Source: Clostridia bacterium (GTDB taxonomy: Bacteria > Bacillota > Clostridia > Christensenellales > Aristaeellaceae). From it: a stretch of 33,850 nt of DNA. Under the pieces are notes generated by a model. That model saw only the letters and a list, made by a program, of their open reading frames with translations, made no database searches and was not told the DNA's origin. The stretch lies in contig JAFQQT010000007.1 in assembly GCA_017410455.1 (NCBI GenBank), positions 1-33,850 of the forward strand. The letters run 5' to 3'. Each line of letters starts with the position of its first letter. Position 1 is the stretch's first letter. The translations under genes and the position numbers were made by a program. Shown one piece after another: positions 32,197 through 33,850 of this stretch.

Positions 32197-32784
32197 TCAT
32201 GCGGCGTGGATGGAGACGAAGTACCGCACGAAAGCCTCCGCCCGCGCCAGCGCCTCAGCCTGCCGCTCCGGCTCACGGGCGCACAGGTGGATCAGGGAAG
32301 AGACGGGCGCAGTGAAGCTGAAGGCCAGCATGGCGGGATCCGCCGGTTTCAGCAGGCCTTTGGCCATCATCCCGGCGAAGACCTTCTCATAGATGCCAGC
32401 CGTGCCCTCCAGGAAGTACTTCGTGGCCATACGGCACACCCGTTCATCATGGAACTGCTCGGTGATGATCAGCCTTCGGGTGAGGATGATGTGCGGGTCG
32501 CTGACGGTGAAGTGGATCATGCGCAGGCTCAGCTGCACGAGTTCCTCACAGGAATCCGGCGTGGGCGGGAGGTTGTCCACCGAGCCGAAATTGCGGGCGT
32601 AGTGGGCCTCCATCTTGTCCAGCACCGCATGCCAGATGGCCTCCTTGCTGTCATAGTGCTTGTACAGCGCTGACTTGCTCAGCGACAAACGCGCCGCCAG
32701 GTCGCGCAGGTTCGCGCCCCGATAACCGTTCTCTGCGAACATGATGAGGGCCTCATCCAGGATTCTTTCGCGTGTGCTTTCCAT
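32197..32784 (-). CDS. TetR-family transcriptional regulator
   Basis: 195 residues. The N-terminal helix-turn-helix (RERILDEALIMFAENGYRGANLRDLAA, then SLSKSALYKHYDSKEAIWHAV, about residues 5-50) is typical of TetR repressors. The C-terminal helices form the ligand and dimer domain, and they are not specific enough to name a ligand. The start at 32784 is set by GGAGGTAACG; an earlier in-frame ATG lies inside the operator region. It is the first gene of a minus-strand run, and it probably represses itself through the two 16-bp operators in its own promoter. Confidence 0.93.
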   Translation of the reverse strand: MESTRERILDEALIMFAENGYRGANLRDLAARLSLSKSALYKHYDSKEAIWHAVLDKMEAHYARNFGSVDNLPPTPDSCEELVQLSLRMIHFTVSDPHIILTRRLIITEQFHDERVCRMATKYFLEGTAGIYEKVFAGMMAKGLLKPADPAMLAFSFTAPVSSLIHLCAREPERQAEALARAEAFVRYFVSIHAA

Positions 32785-32807
32785 CGTTACCTCCATAGCC
32801 GTCCCAG

Positions 32808-32857
32808 GTGACCAGTTGGTCACCCTCCATTATAGTGACCAAGTGGTCACCTGTCAA
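32808..32857 (-). promoter_or_regulatory. TetR-controlled promoter with two operators
   Basis: Minus-strand TTGACA (32857-32852), 17-base spacer, TATAAT (32834-32829). Two operators of the form GTGACCA-NN-TGGTCAC lie at 32835-32850 (filling the spacer) and 32808-32823 (just downstream of the -10), 27 bases apart. A repressor bound to both would block initiation. Confidence 0.9.
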
Positions 32858-32870
32858 GCCCCCTGTACGC

Positions 32871-32902
32871 AAAATCCCCCGCCGGTATTTCTCCGGCAGG
32901 GG
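32871..32902 (-). terminator. leuS terminator
   Basis: CCCC-GCCGG (32877-32885) pairs with CCGGC-a-GGGG (32893-32902). AAAA at 32871-32874 gives TTTT on the minus strand. Confidence 0.85.
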
Positions 32903-32921
32903 ACGGACATTCATCAGAAAC

Positions 32922-33850
32922 TTACTTGACGATCAGGTTAACGATGCGGCCGGGGACGAAGATGACCTTCACCACGGTCTTGCCGGCGATGTACTTCTGC
33001 ACGTCCGGATGCTTGGGGATGTCCTTCTCGGCGGACTCCTTCGTCATGTCGGCGGGCACCATGATGCGGCCGCGGGTCTTGCCGCCAATCTGCAGGGCGA
33101 TGTCCACCTCGTCGCGGACAAGAGCCTTCTCGTCCCACTGAGGCCAGGCGGCGTAGGCCAGCTCGCCCTCGCAGCCCAGCAGCTGCCACATTTCCTCGGT
33201 CATGTGGGGCGCCACGGGGTTCAGCAGGGCCAGCAGGATCTTCAATTCGCCACGGGTCACGGAACCGGCGGCGTACATCTCGTTCACCAGCGTCATCATC
33301 TGGGCGATGGCGGTGTTGAACTTCATGGCCTCGAAGTCCTCGGTGACCTTCTTGATGGTGGCGTGGACGGTGAACTTCAGCTTCTCAGAGCATCCCTCGT
33401 CCTCGGTCATCATCTCATGCAGACGCCAGACGCGGTCCAGGAACTTGCGGCAGCCCTTGGCGCCGTTGGTGGACCACGGAATCGCCTGGTCGAAGGCGCC
33501 CATGAACATCTCGTACACACGGAAGGCGTCCGCGCCGATGTCGTCGATGATGTCGTCGGGGTTCACCACGTTGCCGCGGGACTTGGACATCTTCTCGCCG
33601 TCGGTACCCAGGATCAGGCCCTGCGCGGTGCGCTTCATGTAGGGTTCGGGGCAAGAGACCTCGCCCAGGTCGTACAGGAACTGATGCCAGAAGCGGCTGT
33701 ACAGCAGGTGACGGGTCACATGCTCCATGCCGCCGTTGTACCAGTCAACGGGCATCCAGTAGTCGAGGGCTTCCTTGGAGGCAAAGGCGTCGGTGTTGTG
33801 GGGATCGCAGTAGCGCAGGAAGTACCAGGAGGAACCGGCCCACTGGGGCA
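32922..33850 (-). CDS. leuS: leucyl-tRNA synthetase, C-terminal part
   Basis: The gene runs off the right edge, so only about 309 residues are present and the start lies outside. WYFLRY, then the KMSKS loop (DGEKMSKSRGNVVNP), the class I helical anticodon-binding domain (FNTAIAQMMTLVNEM; LLALLNPVAPHMTEEMW) and the final VKVIFVPGRIVNLIV are standard LeuS features. It charges tRNA-Leu with leucine. The terminator at 32871-32902 follows the stop. It converges on nothing; the TetR gene lies beyond on the same strand. Confidence 0.97.
   Translation of the reverse strand, partial: PQWAGSSWYFLRYCDPHNTDAFASKEALDYWMPVDWYNGGMEHVTRHLLYSRFWHQFLYDLGEVSCPEPYMKRTAQGLILGTDGEKMSKSRGNVVNPDDIIDDIGADAFRVYEMFMGAFDQAIPWSTNGAKGCRKFLDRVWRLHEMMTEDEGCSEKLKFTVHATIKKVTEDFEAMKFNTAIAQMMTLVNEMYAAGSVTRGELKILLALLNPVAPHMTEEMWQLLGCEGELAYAAWPQWDEKALVRDEVDIALQIGGKTRGRIMVPADMTKESAEKDIPKHPDVQKYIAGKTVVKVIFVPGRIVNLIVK

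Overview
The window is GC-rich and gene-dense. It looks like a high-GC anaerobic Bacillota chromosome, probably a gut or rumen Clostridia relative. The evidence is strong AAGGAGG-type ribosome binding sites, TTGACA/TATAAT promoters at 17-base spacing, a rubredoxin-first rubrerythrin, BspA-type (LRR_5) leucine-rich repeat proteins, a gut-type beta-glucuronidase, and host/plant glycan enzymes. The assignment is an inference; no rRNA or tRNA gene was seen.

Layout. At 107-517 (+) is a small cysteine redox protein. It converges on a seven-gene minus-strand operon (7250 down to 593) running from a visible promoter at 7331-7359 to a terminator at 539-582. The operon encodes a secreted metallo-beta-lactamase-fold protein, a HAD phosphatase fused to an unknown domain, a DUF4230-like membrane protein, a radical SAM enzyme, a PstS-like domain behind three membrane helices, a DUF3237-like protein and an alpha/beta hydrolase. 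Then come rubrerythrin, a free-standing 51-residue gene, a GH106-like glycosidase followed by a Bax-inhibitor-1 membrane protein, and a gene-free stretch of stacked perfect hairpins (11646-11930). Next are an unrecognised propeller-like protein with a probable C-terminal frameshift and a secreted FMN-binding-fold protein.

From 14323 to 18108 (-) there are four separate LRR_5 genes, none with a visible signal peptide. A beta-glucuronidase (-) and pnuC (+) diverge from back-to-back promoters, and pnuC has a leader of about 190 nt with a terminator-like hairpin. aroE-aroQ (-) and an acyltransferase (+) diverge from a second pair of promoters. A polysaccharide deacetylase follows. Then comes the most striking locus: a 1389-residue protein with a zinc ribbon, a helical-repeat region, a TIR domain and four LRR_5 modules, followed 16 bases later by a companion LRR_5 protein. 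The right end has a PfkB kinase, a nucleotidyltransferase, a frameshifted small gene, a TetR regulator whose promoter carries two identical 16-bp operators, and the 3' part of leuS.

The strongest candidate for a new system is the TIR-LRR gene plus its LRR companion. It joins a predicted NAD-cleaving TIR effector to LRR arrays in one cytosolic protein. Its modules are bounded by three nearly identical 102-bp repeats that could let modules be exchanged. The four intracellular-looking LRR_5 genes about 7-10 kb upstream may belong to the same repertoire.
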